Shown here in pieces: positions 18,502-27,866 of a DNA stretch of 64,000 bases. Below the pieces are notes generated by a model that saw only the letters and a program-made list of their open reading frames with translations, searched no databases and was not told the DNA's origin. Each line of letters opens with the position of its first letter. Within the stretch, counting starts at the first letter, position 1. The stretch comes from an uncultured Saprospiraceae bacterium (GTDB lineage: Bacteria > Bacteroidota > Bacteroidia > Chitinophagales > Saprospiraceae): positions 248,001-312,000 of the forward strand of contig CALSOU010000004.1 in NCBI GenBank assembly GCA_943788055.1. The letters are read 5' to 3'. A program made the translations under genes and the position numbers.

Positions 18502-21150
18502 ATGGAAAGAGAAGAGAAAGGTGAGGTAATCACGTTGAATGGTTTGTACCAAGAGTATTTCTTGGATTATGCATCATATGTTATTCTGGAACGTGCCGTT
18601 CCTACTATCGAAGATGGAATGAAGCCGGTGCATCGTCGTATTCTACATGCTATGAAGGTGATGGATGATGGGCGTTATCATAAGGTCGCTAATATCATTG
18701 GTCAGACTATGCAATTTCACCCACATGGTGATGCTGCAATTGGTGATGCACTAGTGCAACTAGGTCAAAAGAACTTGCTAATTGACCCACAAGGTAATTG
18801 GGGTGACACTAGGACTGGTGATTCAGCGGCGGCTCCTCGTTACATCGAGGCACGTTTGACAAAGTTTGCTTTGGAAGTCGTATTTAATGGGCAGACGACA
18901 GACTGGCAAAACAGTTATGACGGTAGGAATAAAGAGCCTATCACATTGCCAGTCAAATTTCCATTGTTGCTTGCACAAGGAGTTGAAGGAATTGCAGTTG
19001 GGCTTTCTACAAAGATACTACCTCACAATTTTATAGAATTAATTGACGCATCAATTAAGATATTAAAAGGTAAGAGTTTCCAAATCTTTCCAGATTTTGA
19101 GAATGGTGGAATGATCGATGTGCGCGAGTATAATGATGGTAAGCGCGGTGGTAAAGTCAGATCACGTTCCAAAATTGAAATAGTTGATAAAAATACTTTG
19201 TCAGTGCGTGAGCTGCCATATGGAGTGACCACAAACAACTTGATTGATAGTATTATCAAGGCGAATGATAAAGGTAAGATCAAGATAAAAAAGGTCGTTG
19301 ATAATACGGCTAGAGATGTAGATATTCATATTGATCTTCAGTCTGGGATTTCACCAGAGGTTACGATTGATGCGTTGTACGCTTTTACGAATTGTGAAAT
19401 TAGTATCTCTCCCAATGCCTGTGTTATAATTGATAATAAACCTCATTTTTTAACTGTTTCGGAAATACTCAGAACATGTACTGAGAACACTAAAGAGCTC
19501 CTTCGTAGCGAGTTAGGGATCAAGAAGGGGGAACTAGAAGAGAAGTGGCATTTTGCAAGTCTTGAAAAAATATTTATTGAAAATCGTATTTATCGGGATA
19601 TAGAGGAATGCGAAAGTTGGGAAGAGGTGCTTGTCGCTATCCACAAAGGATTGGCTAAATATGTTGCAACACCCAAGACTTACCAAGGAAGTTCAGATCG
19701 CCGACTTAAGCTGAATCGCGAGATTACTGACGATGATGTGGTAAGGTTGACTGAGATTAAAATCAAGAGAATATCCAAGTACAATAGTTTCAAGGCTGAC
19801 GAACTTATAGCCAATATAGAGAGTGAATTGGAAAAAGTAAATCATCACTTGGCTAATTTGGTAGAGTTTACGATTGACTATTACCTTGAATTAAAGAGAA
19901 AGTACGGCGAAGGAAGAGAAAGGAAAACAGAGATAACCGAATTTGATAGTATCAGTGCAAGACGTGTCGTTGCTAGAAATGCGAAGTTGTATGTGAATCG
20001 TAAAGAGGGATTCATGGGAACAGGCATGAAAAAAGATGAATTTATTCAAGACTGTTCAGATATTGATGATGTAATTGTGTTTCGAAAAAATGGAACATTC
20101 GGTGTCTATCGTATAGCTGATAAAGTTTTTGTAGGTAAGGATGTGATTCATATAGCCATTTGGAAGAAGGGAGATGATCGTACAACTTATAATATGCTTT
20201 ATGTTGACGGTGCCAGCGGTAAAACATTGGCAAAACGATTTAATGTAAAAGCGATTACCAGAGATAGAGAGTATGATTTGACGAAAGGGACTCGGGGGTC
20301 CAAAGTACTTTATTTCACAGTTAATCCTAACGGAGAAACAGAATTGGTCAATATTCAATTGACGCCTGGAAGCAGTGCCAAAAAGAAAGTATTTGACTAC
20401 GACTTTGCTGAAATTGCTATAAAGGGTAGAGGTGCTCAAGGAAATACGGTAACTAAATATCCTGTGAAGAAGGTTACTCAGCTTGAAATGGGCACATCAT
20501 CGCTAGGTGCGCAGAAAATATACATGGATACAGTTAGTGGTCGTCTTAATAAAGCGGAAAGAGGTGATTTCTTGGGAGAGTTTGACTCGGGCGATAAGTT
20601 ATTTATAGCGTATGGCAATGGCGAATATATTCTCAGGGATATCAATCTAGACATCAAGGTCATCGTTGATAATATGGTCTTTATTTCAAAGTTCGATGCT
20701 GATAGGCCATTGAACGTTCTTTATTATGATGGAGAAAAGAAGAGAACGATGGTCAAACGATTTGTTGTAGAGACGAGCAAAGAAGGAACACTTTACAGTT
20801 TTATTACTGATCATCGAGGATCTACTCTATACTATATTTCGGATCGGACTATTGATCCTGTAGAGATTTCATATCGCAAAGGTCGATCAACGGAGAAAGA
20901 GACTTTGGAACTAGCTGGTTTGATTGATGTCAAAGGATGGAAAGCGATTGGAAATAAAGTATTGGAAGGTACCTTGAGGAAAGCAGTCCCTCTAGATCCG
21001 CCAAAAAGTGAAAAAACTGAAGAAAAGAAGAAACCAAAGTCACCTCCACCGACTTCGGAGAAACCAACAGATCTTTTTGGAGAACCGATTGACAAGAAAT
21101 CGGAGAGTTCAACTAAAAAGCATAAACCTGGAGACATAATAGAATTTTAG
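18502..21150 (+). CDS. parC: DNA topoisomerase IV subunit A (ParC/GyrA family)
   Basis: The breakage-reunion domain is intact: DGMKPVHRRILHAM, QFHPHGDAAIGDAL (residues 71-84) and the catalytic tyrosine Tyr114 in AAAPRYIEARLT. The protein cuts and religates double-stranded DNA together with ParE to unlink chromosomes. I favour ParC over GyrA because the C-terminal part lacks an evident GyrA box and ends in a Lys/Pro/Ser-rich tail, and the length (882) suits Bacteroidota ParC. parE is not in the window. The next gene starts 6 bp after the stop. Confidence 0.87.
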   Translation: MEREEKGEVITLNGLYQEYFLDYASYVILERAVPTIEDGMKPVHRRILHAMKVMDDGRYHKVANIIGQTMQFHPHGDAAIGDALVQLGQKNLLIDPQGNWGDTRTGDSAAAPRYIEARLTKFALEVVFNGQTTDWQNSYDGRNKEPITLPVKFPLLLAQGVEGIAVGLSTKILPHNFIELIDASIKILKGKSFQIFPDFENGGMIDVREYNDGKRGGKVRSRSKIEIVDKNTLSVRELPYGVTTNNLIDSIIKANDKGKIKIKKVVDNTARDVDIHIDLQSGISPEVTIDALYAFTNCEISISPNACVIIDNKPHFLTVSEILRTCTENTKELLRSELGIKKGELEEKWHFASLEKIFIENRIYRDIEECESWEEVLVAIHKGLAKYVATPKTYQGSSDRRLKLNREITDDDVVRLTEIKIKRISKYNSFKADELIANIESELEKVNHHLANLVEFTIDYYLELKRKYGEGRERKTEITEFDSISARRVVARNAKLYVNRKEGFMGTGMKKDEFIQDCSDIDDVIVFRKNGTFGVYRIADKVFVGKDVIHIAIWKKGDDRTTYNMLYVDGASGKTLAKRFNVKAITRDREYDLTKGTRGSKVLYFTVNPNGETELVNIQLTPGSSAKKKVFDYDFAEIAIKGRGAQGNTVTKYPVKKVTQLEMGTSSLGAQKIYMDTVSGRLNKAERGDFLGEFDSGDKLFIAYGNGEYILRDINLDIKVIVDNMVFISKFDADRPLNVLYYDGEKKRTMVKRFVVETSKEGTLYSFITDHRGSTLYYISDRTIDPVEISYRKGRSTEKETLELAGLIDVKGWKAIGNKVLEGTLRKAVPLDPPKSEKTEEKKKPKSPPPTSEKPTDLFGEPIDKKSESSTKKHKPGDIIEF

Positions 21151-21155
21151 AATTT

Positions 21156-21614
21156 ATGAGATACCTGGCTGTTATCGCGCTTTCAAGTTTATTCTTGTTA
21201 AGTTCTTGTCGATCGGCGAGAATGCAAAAAATGTTAATCTACCATAGTTCTCAACTCGAGCAACTAGTGAATCGCGATATGGCTGCTCCAGATAAAATGG
21301 ATGTCCTTGCAGCACTCATGGTTGAAGCACTTGAAGAATCGCTAGAGTTTAAGAAAACGAAGGATTCAGTAAAATTTCTAAAGGCGTATACGAAAGATAA
21401 CAAACCTGCTCTTGACGCCCTCTACCGAGAGTTTTCAAATTGGTACTTAATTCTAAGTCCCACTCAAAAATTAATTGAAACAACACGCATAGCTACCAAG
21501 CCCTATGTTCGGCAGGTTCTAAACGTTGTTCCTAAAGTTGAAACCAAGATCAAGCGCAAGTTGAATACGGTCTTTGCATTAGGTAGATTTGTGAAACTGT
21601 TTCAGCTAATATAA
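21156..21614 (+). CDS. Hypothetical lipoprotein downstream of parC
   Basis: The product has 152 residues with a signal sequence and lipobox LLSSC (Cys18), followed by an alpha-helical, charged body and a basic, hydrophobic C-terminal end. The start lies 6 bp after the parC stop, so it is very likely translated from the same message, an unexpected partner for a topoisomerase. No domain is recognised. Confidence 0.68.
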   Translation: MRYLAVIALSSLFLLSSCRSARMQKMLIYHSSQLEQLVNRDMAAPDKMDVLAALMVEALEESLEFKKTKDSVKFLKAYTKDNKPALDALYREFSNWYLILSPTQKLIETTRIATKPYVRQVLNVVPKVETKIKRKLNTVFALGRFVKLFQLI

Positions 21615-21663
21615 TTTGATTTGTGTTCGATCATCAATTACCTTTTAAATCTTAGAATAACTA

Positions 21664-21694
21664 TTGACTATATCTAAAGATGTGATTATCTTTG
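21664..21694 (+). promoter_or_regulatory. rpsU promoter (Bacteroidota type)
   Basis: TTG at 21664-21666 and TATCTTTG at 21687-21694 are separated by 20 bp, matching the Bacteroidota consensus TTG-N19-21-TAnnTTTG. The start of rpsU is 32 bp downstream. This is the clearest complete promoter in the window. Confidence 0.7.
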
Positions 21695-21725
21695 CGGCGC
21701 TTTATCACAAAAAGAATAAAATTTT

Positions 21726-21914
21726 ATGTTAGTCATTGATGTCAAAGAAGAGGAATCTATCGACAGAGCGTTGAAAAGATACAAAAGAAAGTTCCAAAGT
21801 ACTGGAACGCTAAAGGAATTACGAAATAGAAAGTATTTTACGAAGCCATCCGTTGTCAAAAGAAATCAAATTCTTGGCGCGGAGTATCGACAAGAGAAAT
21901 TCGGTAGCTTGTAG
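21726..21914 (+). CDS. rpsU: 30S ribosomal protein S21
   Basis: The 62-residue basic protein has the S21 pattern: an N-terminal strand (LVIDVKEEESIDRALKRYK) followed by a basic helix and TLKELRNRKYFTKPSVVK. bS21 binds the 30S subunit near the anti-Shine-Dalgarno end of 16S rRNA and helps initiation. It has its own promoter upstream and a hairpin terminator downstream, so it forms a single-gene unit. Confidence 0.93.
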   Translation: MLVIDVKEEESIDRALKRYKRKFQSTGTLKELRNRKYFTKPSVVKRNQILGAEYRQEKFGSL

Positions 21915-21940
21915 AAACACTGTTTCAAAGAATTAAGAGA

Positions 21941-21975
21941 GGCTGTTTTCTGTAGAGAAAACAGCCTTTGTTCGT
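21941..21975 (+). terminator. rpsU terminator
   Basis: A perfect 11 bp stem, GGCTGTTTTCT (21941-21951) with AGAAAACAGCC (21956-21966), has loop GTAG and is followed by TTTGTTCGTT. It lies 27 bp after the rpsU stop. The T-tract is short. Confidence 0.75.
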
Positions 21976-22242
21976 TGTGCCATATTGATAGGAGCAGAGG
22001 TAGTACAGTCAGCAATATTTAATATAGGTAAAGAAGGAATGCTTTTTTTATATTTTAAAAATTCATATATAGAAAAATCTATTATTGGAATAAATAATGA
22101 TATTTTTGTTACTTGTATGGGAGTCCGTTTGAATGTCGGATTTTCAGACTTTGCAGAACCAACCGTATAGAATTCCAACAACCGACAAAACGAAAAGCGA
22201 TATCACTGGTATCAGCATTGCTAACTTATAATACTGAATATT
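21976..22242. other. AT-rich spacer between rpsU and the GHMP kinase
   Basis: Short overlapping frames exist on both strands (about 60 codons on the + strand from 21985, 82 on the minus strand), but neither has a recognisable motif or ribosome-binding site, and the minus-strand frame runs into the rpsU terminator. I regard the stretch as non-coding or degraded. Confidence 0.4.
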
Positions 22243-22275
22243 ATCAAACAGGAATTCTACGCAAGGGGAAAACTC

Positions 22276-23163
22276 ATGCTCACATCTGAGTATTACGTCC
22301 TAGACGGTGCAAAAACTTTAGCATTCCCAACAAAGCAAGGTCAAAAAATGATGGTTAAGGCTACTCGCGGTAGTGATCTTAATTGGAAAAGCTATGATGT
22401 ACATGGTGAGATTTGGTTTGAGTCGCAAATATCACTTTATGACTTTTCTGCGGTAAAGACTACTGACGAAGCAGTATCAGAGAAAATTCAAAGTATACTC
22501 AAGAATGCCGTTCGTCTCAATTCAGAATTTTTAAGCAATTGGAAAGCTTTCAAGATAGAAACACATCTTGAATTCTGTAGAAATTGGGGATTGGGTTCGA
22601 GCAGTAGTTTGATACATTTAGTTGCAGATTGGGCTGATGTGAATCCATTTTTACTTCATTTTAAGGTTTCTCAAGGTTCTGGCTATGATATAGCTTGTGC
22701 AGGTGCAGATGGTCCTTTAGTTTTTGCATTAGCAGACGATTCTTTACATTATGAAGAAGTTGACTTTAATCCATCTTTTACTAAAAATCTGTACTTCGTT
22801 CACTTGAATGAAAAGCAGTCTAGCGATGATGCTGTGAAATACTATTTCAAGCATGCTAAGAATAAGAAAGCAACTGTCAAAGCTTTAACTGAGATCACTG
22901 ATAAGATTATTAGCGCCAAGGATTTCAATGAATTTTGTGGGTTGCTCCGTCGACACGAAGAGATTGTCGCAAGAGAGATGAAGTTAAAGACAGTACAATC
23001 TGAACGTTTTTCTGATTTCCAAGGTCTTACTAAATCTTTAGGAGCTTGGGGAGGAGATTTTGTACTTGCGGCTTCAGACAAAGGTCAAGAAAAAGTACAC
23101 TCGTATTTTAATGAGAAGGGTTTTGATACGGTTGTAGCATTTGATGATATGATTTGTCAGTAA
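22276..23163 (+). CDS. GYDIA-type GHMP kinase (mevalonate-kinase-like)
   Basis: The family name motif GYDIA is present in SQGSGYDIACAGADGPLVF, and the phosphate-binding GHMP loop reads WGLGSSSSLIHL. Members are GHMP-fold small-molecule kinases of Bacteroidota, often linked to the mevalonate pathway; the substrate is not proven. The first ATG (22276) falls inside the usual N-terminal strand: the in-frame codons before it read EFYARGKL, which completes the expected pattern FYxxGKLxLTxEYxVLDGA. The true start is probably non-ATG, e.g. CTG at 22234, ATT at 22240 or ATC at 22243, since a stop lies at 22222. The rest of the protein is intact. Confidence 0.82.
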   Translation: MLTSEYYVLDGAKTLAFPTKQGQKMMVKATRGSDLNWKSYDVHGEIWFESQISLYDFSAVKTTDEAVSEKIQSILKNAVRLNSEFLSNWKAFKIETHLEFCRNWGLGSSSSLIHLVADWADVNPFLLHFKVSQGSGYDIACAGADGPLVFALADDSLHYEEVDFNPSFTKNLYFVHLNEKQSSDDAVKYYFKHAKNKKATVKALTEITDKIISAKDFNEFCGLLRRHEEIVAREMKLKTVQSERFSDFQGLTKSLGAWGGDFVLAASDKGQEKVHSYFNEKGFDTVVAFDDMICQ

Positions 23164-23215
23164 ATTATTTAATGATTGTGACTGTACTTATATAGTGTGC
23201 CATACTGTCCAGAAA

Positions 23216-23232
23216 TTGCTGTTAATCAGCAA
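23216..23232. terminator. Weak hairpin between convergent genes
   Basis: TTGCTG and CAGCAA form a 6 bp stem with loop TTAAT between the GHMP kinase and the convergent acetyltransferase gene. On the minus strand it is followed by TTTC. It is a plausible but weak terminator. Confidence 0.3.
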
Positions 23233-23242
23233 ATAAGGCCCT

Positions 23243-23692
23243 TTATTTTTTTCTTAATATCATACCCATGTGGGGAATATTGTCTTCAAGATATCTTTCC
23301 ATTGTATCTTCAAATCCCAAGTCAGCATAAAAGGTTTTAAGGTATACCTGAGCTGAGATTTTGATAGAAATTTCTGGGTATTTCTTCAAGCAAGTTTCAA
23401 TTGAATATTCCATAAGTTTTCTCCCAATTCCTCGACCTCGTACTGTGGAAGAATTTACCACTCTTCCTATTGAAGTGTATTCGGGATAAGATACTCCCGC
23501 TGCTAATATTCGCGTGTATGCTATCAACTTAGCGTTTTCGTAGATCATAACATGATCTGCATCAAGATCTTTTCCATCTGCGTCTAGGTAAGGGCAATCT
23601 TGTTCAACTACAAAGACTTCTTGGCGTAAAACCATGATGTCATAAAGTTCCTTATTATTTAATTCGGAAAAAGACTTGCATACGAATCGCAT
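23243..23692 (-). CDS. ElaA-family GNAT N-acetyltransferase
   Basis: The 149-residue single GNAT domain begins with LRQEVFVVEQDCPYLDADGKD, the ElaA signature, and has the acetyl-CoA loop VRGRGIGRKLM near residues 100-110. It transfers an acetyl group from acetyl-CoA to an unidentified amine; the physiological substrate of ElaA is not established. No signal peptide is present. It is convergent with the GHMP kinase gene. Confidence 0.85.
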   Translation of the reverse strand: MRFVCKSFSELNNKELYDIMVLRQEVFVVEQDCPYLDADGKDLDADHVMIYENAKLIAYTRILAAGVSYPEYTSIGRVVNSSTVRGRGIGRKLMEYSIETCLKKYPEISIKISAQVYLKTFYADLGFEDTMERYLEDNIPHMGMILRKK

Positions 23693-23907
23693 CTACTTTA
23701 GCTTTAAGATAACAATGAGGCCTTCAGTGTAGCTAATTGACCGTCAGTAGACATGATTGATTGCGTGCTATGCAATTCATATCCTTCTGACTCAATTTAA
23801 AGAGTAAAGATTGTAGTTCGGTTTTCGTCGCTAACCCGTCTACTTTAAAACTGGTCATTTTGTCAAATTTCTTTTCTAATAGCTGCTGTGAACTGAAGAA
23901 GAAGGTT

Positions 23908-24876
23908 TTATAGCTTATAGTTAGCGGTATAAGATTCAATAAATTGTAAGTTGGCAGAAATCCCCAATCTATATCCTAAACTATCAACTAGGTCGCGAAA
24001 CATAGTACATTCAAGATTTGGAGAATGAAAAATATGATCATAAGGAATGGACAGTACACTACTAGAGACATCTCGTCTACTATTCTTCAAACCTGTTTTG
24101 ATTCGGAAGTCTCGTATTCTACTGGACCAATACACCATATTGAAGTCACCCATAATTAGAGAGGTACTTTGATTTTGGTTAAGGTAACTGCCAAGGTATT
24201 TAAGTTGGTGATCTTGGAGCTCATCTAATTGCTTGTCTATTGAAGGCGTCAACATTGTGTTAAAGACTCTGATTTTATTTTCATCTGGAAGAAGAATCAT
24301 TGCTTCCAAACCTGGAACCTGCTCATAAAAGATTGTATCTACAGTTACTATTGGATATTTTGAGTATATAGCCATTCCAAAAGGATCAATTCTGACATTT
24401 TCGGCTTTATAAGGATAGATTGTAGATAATTCTTCGCGGAGGAAAACTGACCAGTCAGGCTTAATCTCTTGAAAAGAAATTATGTCTAGATTTTCGCCTT
24501 TTAGTTGGGAGAAAAATGTTTGGTAAGACTCTTCTACTGAGGATACATTAACATGGGCTACTGCAAGTTTCATTTGGTTATTCTCCTGTGGAGTCTGGAG
24601 ATTGTTACTACTAGCATCTTTTAAGAAATAACAAAGGATTGCAATAAAAAAAAGACTTCCAAGTAAAATCTGTTTGTGATTAACAAGGTAACCAATGAGT
24701 GCCGTGCAAAGGAATCCAATCTGAATATACACTGCTGATTCCTGCAATTGCTTTACATATGGCCAATCTGTGTAGAATACGATTAAAATAACCAAAACAG
24801 ATCCAGCCACTAGAAATAGAGGTGATAAAGTTTTTAGTATGCTTTTTGGCTGTGCGACAGTAATTCTTTTATACAA
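23908..24876 (-). CDS. Membrane-anchored endonuclease/exonuclease/phosphatase-family protein, probably altered active site
   Basis: Three hydrophobic segments occupy roughly residues 15-95, followed by an EEP (DNase I-like) domain from about 103 to the end. Metal and catalytic residues are visible in ISFQEIKPDW (Glu), MGDFNMVYW (Asp, Asn) and IPYDHIFHS (Asp, His). The family normally ends with a Ser-Asp-His triplet, but here the matching stretch reads GYRLGISANLQF, with no histidine. Activity may be lost or changed. The topology places the domain in the periplasm (inference). The substrate is unknown. Confidence 0.75.
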   Translation of the reverse strand: MYKRITVAQPKSILKTLSPLFLVAGSVLVILIVFYTDWPYVKQLQESAVYIQIGFLCTALIGYLVNHKQILLGSLFFIAILCYFLKDASSNNLQTPQENNQMKLAVAHVNVSSVEESYQTFFSQLKGENLDIISFQEIKPDWSVFLREELSTIYPYKAENVRIDPFGMAIYSKYPIVTVDTIFYEQVPGLEAMILLPDENKIRVFNTMLTPSIDKQLDELQDHQLKYLGSYLNQNQSTSLIMGDFNMVYWSSRIRDFRIKTGLKNSRRDVSSSVLSIPYDHIFHSPNLECTMFRDLVDSLGYRLGISANLQFIESYTANYKL

Positions 24877-24922
24877 AAATAATAAAAAATAGTAGAATCC
24901 CTGCTTCTAAGATGCCTTCAGA

Positions 24923-26707
24923 TCAGAAGATGTCCAAAAGCTTGACATGCTTTTTATCTTGAAGTGTTTCTCCCGACTCCGTAAAAGATTCTATGTAGAC
25001 TAGATAATGCCCAACAGTTGCTTTGGTGCCATCATCCATACTACCATCCCAAGTAATAATGTCCTGACTTGCAGTAAGCTGATTAGTTACTAGATTTCTA
25101 ATCTTTTGACCATTAATATTGAAAATCGTTACTGTTGTAAAGAATCCAGTTGAAGGCATGTTTAATAACAAGATCATTTGATCTGATTCACCGTCATTGT
25201 TTGGTGAAAAGAAACTTTGCTCCAATTGAAATATTTCGCCATTGTATGCATTGCTATTTCGTGCATTTGCATTTTGGTAACCTGGTGTAGCAAATAAGGT
25301 TGAAGAAGTACCCGAAGTGAAGTTACTTGCAATTGTTGGTGAAGTATCAAAAATTCGCTCAAGAGAAACTCCTTTTGTATCATCGATTAGCGATAGATGC
25401 ATATCTTCATCATAGTCCAAGTCATCGAGGATCTCCCCATCTACTTTTACAATCGTAACATTGCCGTCACTCTGATTGAAACTTGGGATCGACATTTCAT
25501 GTAATCTCGCGGAAGGAGGAGGTTTGTATGTCTGCCTTAAGATTGAGGTATCTGAGCAAAACGCAATAATGTCGCTTGGTTCAAGAATAATTGCCTCTGA
25601 AACTAACTCTTCGCTGTTTTCCTTAGTATTGTTCAGAAGTGTCAATCCTTCGATCGAGATCAGCTTGTCAGATATATTTTGTATTTCAACAAAGTCGTCC
25701 CCGCCGACGAGCGGATCAAATAGAATTTCATTGATAATAATGTCTCCAATTGCTGGAGAAACTGCTTGTCTAAATTCTATAGTTTGTTCTGACATACTAT
25801 TGTTTGACTCATCTCTTAATCCGGAAATTATCAATTCATAGGTTGGTCCAGAAGGAAAAGACATTTCAAAATCGATTGCAAGAATTTGATTTTGCATACC
25901 TGCTAGTTCCGTGTCAATAACGACGTTTTCTGGAGGGCTTACGCCCAAAAGCAAATTGTCTAAACTTACCGCTGATATTGCTTCATTGAATACGATATTG
26001 AGTCTAGTGTCACTCGTGAATTCATAGGAAGTAATAATAGGACCTTCTGTATCTGGTGTAAAAACTTCTCCATTGAGATTGTCAAGAAAAAAAGCTTTTG
26101 AGTTGCTTGAAGTATAGATTGCCTCAAAAGCAAAATATCCACTTGAAAGAAAGTCATACGTATCATCAAAGAACTGGATTTCCTCAATTGGAAAGCCTCC
26201 TTTTGTGTAGTCGGTATAAATAGTCCAAAGACCTTCAACGCGATCTATCTTGATGCTTACCTGTGCGGGCTTTTGGGCGACAGCCCCCATTTCACATTCT
26301 GCAATAAGGCTTGGAGAACCCTGATCTAGTCTAAAGATTTTAATTGCATCATTTGCGAGGTTTTCTCCGATTTCGAGATAGAAGCCATTTGCTGTTGATG
26401 GATCGATATCTGACAAGAATATGTACACCCTTCCCTTGTTGTTGTCGGAAGGTGCAAAGTTTAGTTCCCAATCCCATTCCCATGTAAAATCTGCAAGGAC
26501 TTCTATCGGTAAATAGATAAATTTTGACCCGGCTTCCTCTGTATCTAATTGCAGCTCGCCGTCAGAATTTACTACGTAGGAGTCTACGTCACCAAGCCAT
26601 GTAGGGTTGTTGGAAATGTCTCCATCGTCAAAATTATCAGAAAATTGTCCTATCAATAATGAGGTTGAAACCAAAGAAAGGACTAATATTTGTACTAGTG
26701 ATTTCAT
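24923..26707 (-). CDS. Secreted lamin-tail-domain protein with FlgD-like/T9SS C-terminus
   Basis: After a signal peptide (ending LLIGQ) the 594-residue protein shows a LamG/concanavalin-like region (about 20-210), an Ig-like strand-rich domain starting TPDTEGPIITSYEF, a lamin-tail domain around IGDIIINEILFDPLVGGDDF (about 320-450), and a C-terminal FlgD-like Ig module containing FFSPNNDGESD and HYLVYIES. The SPNNDG segment is common in T9SS-exported Bacteroidota surface proteins. It probably acts on or outside the cell surface. No enzyme motif is present. Confidence 0.8.
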   Translation of the reverse strand: MKSLVQILVLSLVSTSLLIGQFSDNFDDGDISNNPTWLGDVDSYVVNSDGELQLDTEEAGSKFIYLPIEVLADFTWEWDWELNFAPSDNNKGRVYIFLSDIDPSTANGFYLEIGENLANDAIKIFRLDQGSPSLIAECEMGAVAQKPAQVSIKIDRVEGLWTIYTDYTKGGFPIEEIQFFDDTYDFLSSGYFAFEAIYTSSNSKAFFLDNLNGEVFTPDTEGPIITSYEFTSDTRLNIVFNEAISAVSLDNLLLGVSPPENVVIDTELAGMQNQILAIDFEMSFPSGPTYELIISGLRDESNNSMSEQTIEFRQAVSPAIGDIIINEILFDPLVGGDDFVEIQNISDKLISIEGLTLLNNTKENSEELVSEAIILEPSDIIAFCSDTSILRQTYKPPPSARLHEMSIPSFNQSDGNVTIVKVDGEILDDLDYDEDMHLSLIDDTKGVSLERIFDTSPTIASNFTSGTSSTLFATPGYQNANARNSNAYNGEIFQLEQSFFSPNNDGESDQMILLLNMPSTGFFTTVTIFNINGQKIRNLVTNQLTASQDIITWDGSMDDGTKATVGHYLVYIESFTESGETLQDKKHVKLLDIF

Positions 26708-26847
26708 GAGGCTGCGAAGCTACGAAATATTCGCCATTGATTCATTATCTGTGTGGAGTTCGTACACAAGCATAATGTTAAATTCACATCGTTTGGATCT
26801 GTAGTTCTAGAACTCAGATTATTTATTTTTTGCCAATAAGATTGAAA

Positions 26848-27840
26848 ATGAAAATAGCTATAGTTGGAGCAACTGGTTTAGTAGGGACTGTGATGCAGCA
26901 GGTTCTGAGTGAGTCTAGTCTAAAGATTGAGTCTATTATTCCCGTTGCGTCACCAAAGTCTTACGGAAAAAAGATTAGTTTCAATGGTGTGCAATATTCA
27001 GTTGTTTCTCATGAAGAAGCTATTGCATTGAAGCCAGAGATCGCACTATTTTCCGCTGGTGGAGCAATGTCAAAAGAATGGGCGCCAAGATACGCAGCAG
27101 CAGGAATTATTGTTATTGATAATTCTTCAGCATGGCGTCTGGATCCTTCTAAGAAGTTGATTGTACCAGAAGTTAATGCAAGTCAACTGACCTCATTAGA
27201 TAAGATTATTGCGAATCCAAATTGCTCTACTATCCAGATGGTGGTAGCTCTTGCACCACTTCACCGCAAGTTTAAGATCAAGAGATTAGTTATTAGTACT
27301 TATCAATCCTTTACTGGGACTGGCAATAAAGCTGTAAATCAGTATGAGACAGAAAGAGATGGGAATGTCGCAGATGAGCCTGCGTATCAACACCCTATTT
27401 TCGAAAATTGTATTCCTCACTGCGATGATTTTCTTGAAAATCGTTACACAAAAGAGGAAATGAAACTAATGCACGAAACTCGTAAAATATTAAACGATTC
27501 TTCAATTGCAGTGACAGCAACTGCAGTACGAGTTCCTGTATATGGAGGACATAGTGAATCAGTGAATGTTGAATTTATAAACAATTATGATATAGATTCA
27601 GTTTACAGAATATTCAACGAAACCGAAGGTTTAGTTATCGAAGATGATCTAGCTAATTTTAGTTATCCAATGCCATTAATGGCAAAGGATAGAAACGAAG
27701 TTTTCGTGGGAAGAATACGCAGGGATGAAAGCATCGAAAATGGCTTGAATCTGTGGGTTGTCTCTGATAATTTACGAAAAGGGGCAGCAACTAATGCTGT
27801 TCAGATAGCAGAGTATTTAGTAGAAAAAGGCCTAGTTTAG
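26848..27840 (+). CDS. asd: Aspartate-semialdehyde dehydrogenase
   Basis: The NADP-binding motif AIVGATGLVG opens the protein, and the catalytic cysteine sits in ANPNCSTIQM near residue 130; VPVYGGHSES carries the catalytic histidine region. The enzyme reduces aspartyl-4-phosphate to aspartate semialdehyde, the branch point to lysine, diaminopimelate, threonine and methionine. ATG at 26848 fits the family start MKIAIVGATG; an upstream TTG at 26830 would add an unsupported leader. It is followed 26 bp later by a coiled-coil gene. Confidence 0.93.
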   Translation: MKIAIVGATGLVGTVMQQVLSESSLKIESIIPVASPKSYGKKISFNGVQYSVVSHEEAIALKPEIALFSAGGAMSKEWAPRYAAAGIIVIDNSSAWRLDPSKKLIVPEVNASQLTSLDKIIANPNCSTIQMVVALAPLHRKFKIKRLVISTYQSFTGTGNKAVNQYETERDGNVADEPAYQHPIFENCIPHCDDFLENRYTKEEMKLMHETRKILNDSSIAVTATAVRVPVYGGHSESVNVEFINNYDIDSVYRIFNETEGLVIEDDLANFSYPMPLMAKDRNEVFVGRIRRDESIENGLNLWVVSDNLRKGAATNAVQIAEYLVEKGLV

Positions 27841-27866
27841 GTCTGAAAACGAGTGAAAAAAATAGA

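Noticed and set aside
23733-23939. 68-codon minus-strand frame overlapping the end of the EEP gene
   Set aside because: It has no recognisable motif and no clear ribosome-binding site, and it overlaps the preceding gene by 32 bp; a chance frame is more likely.
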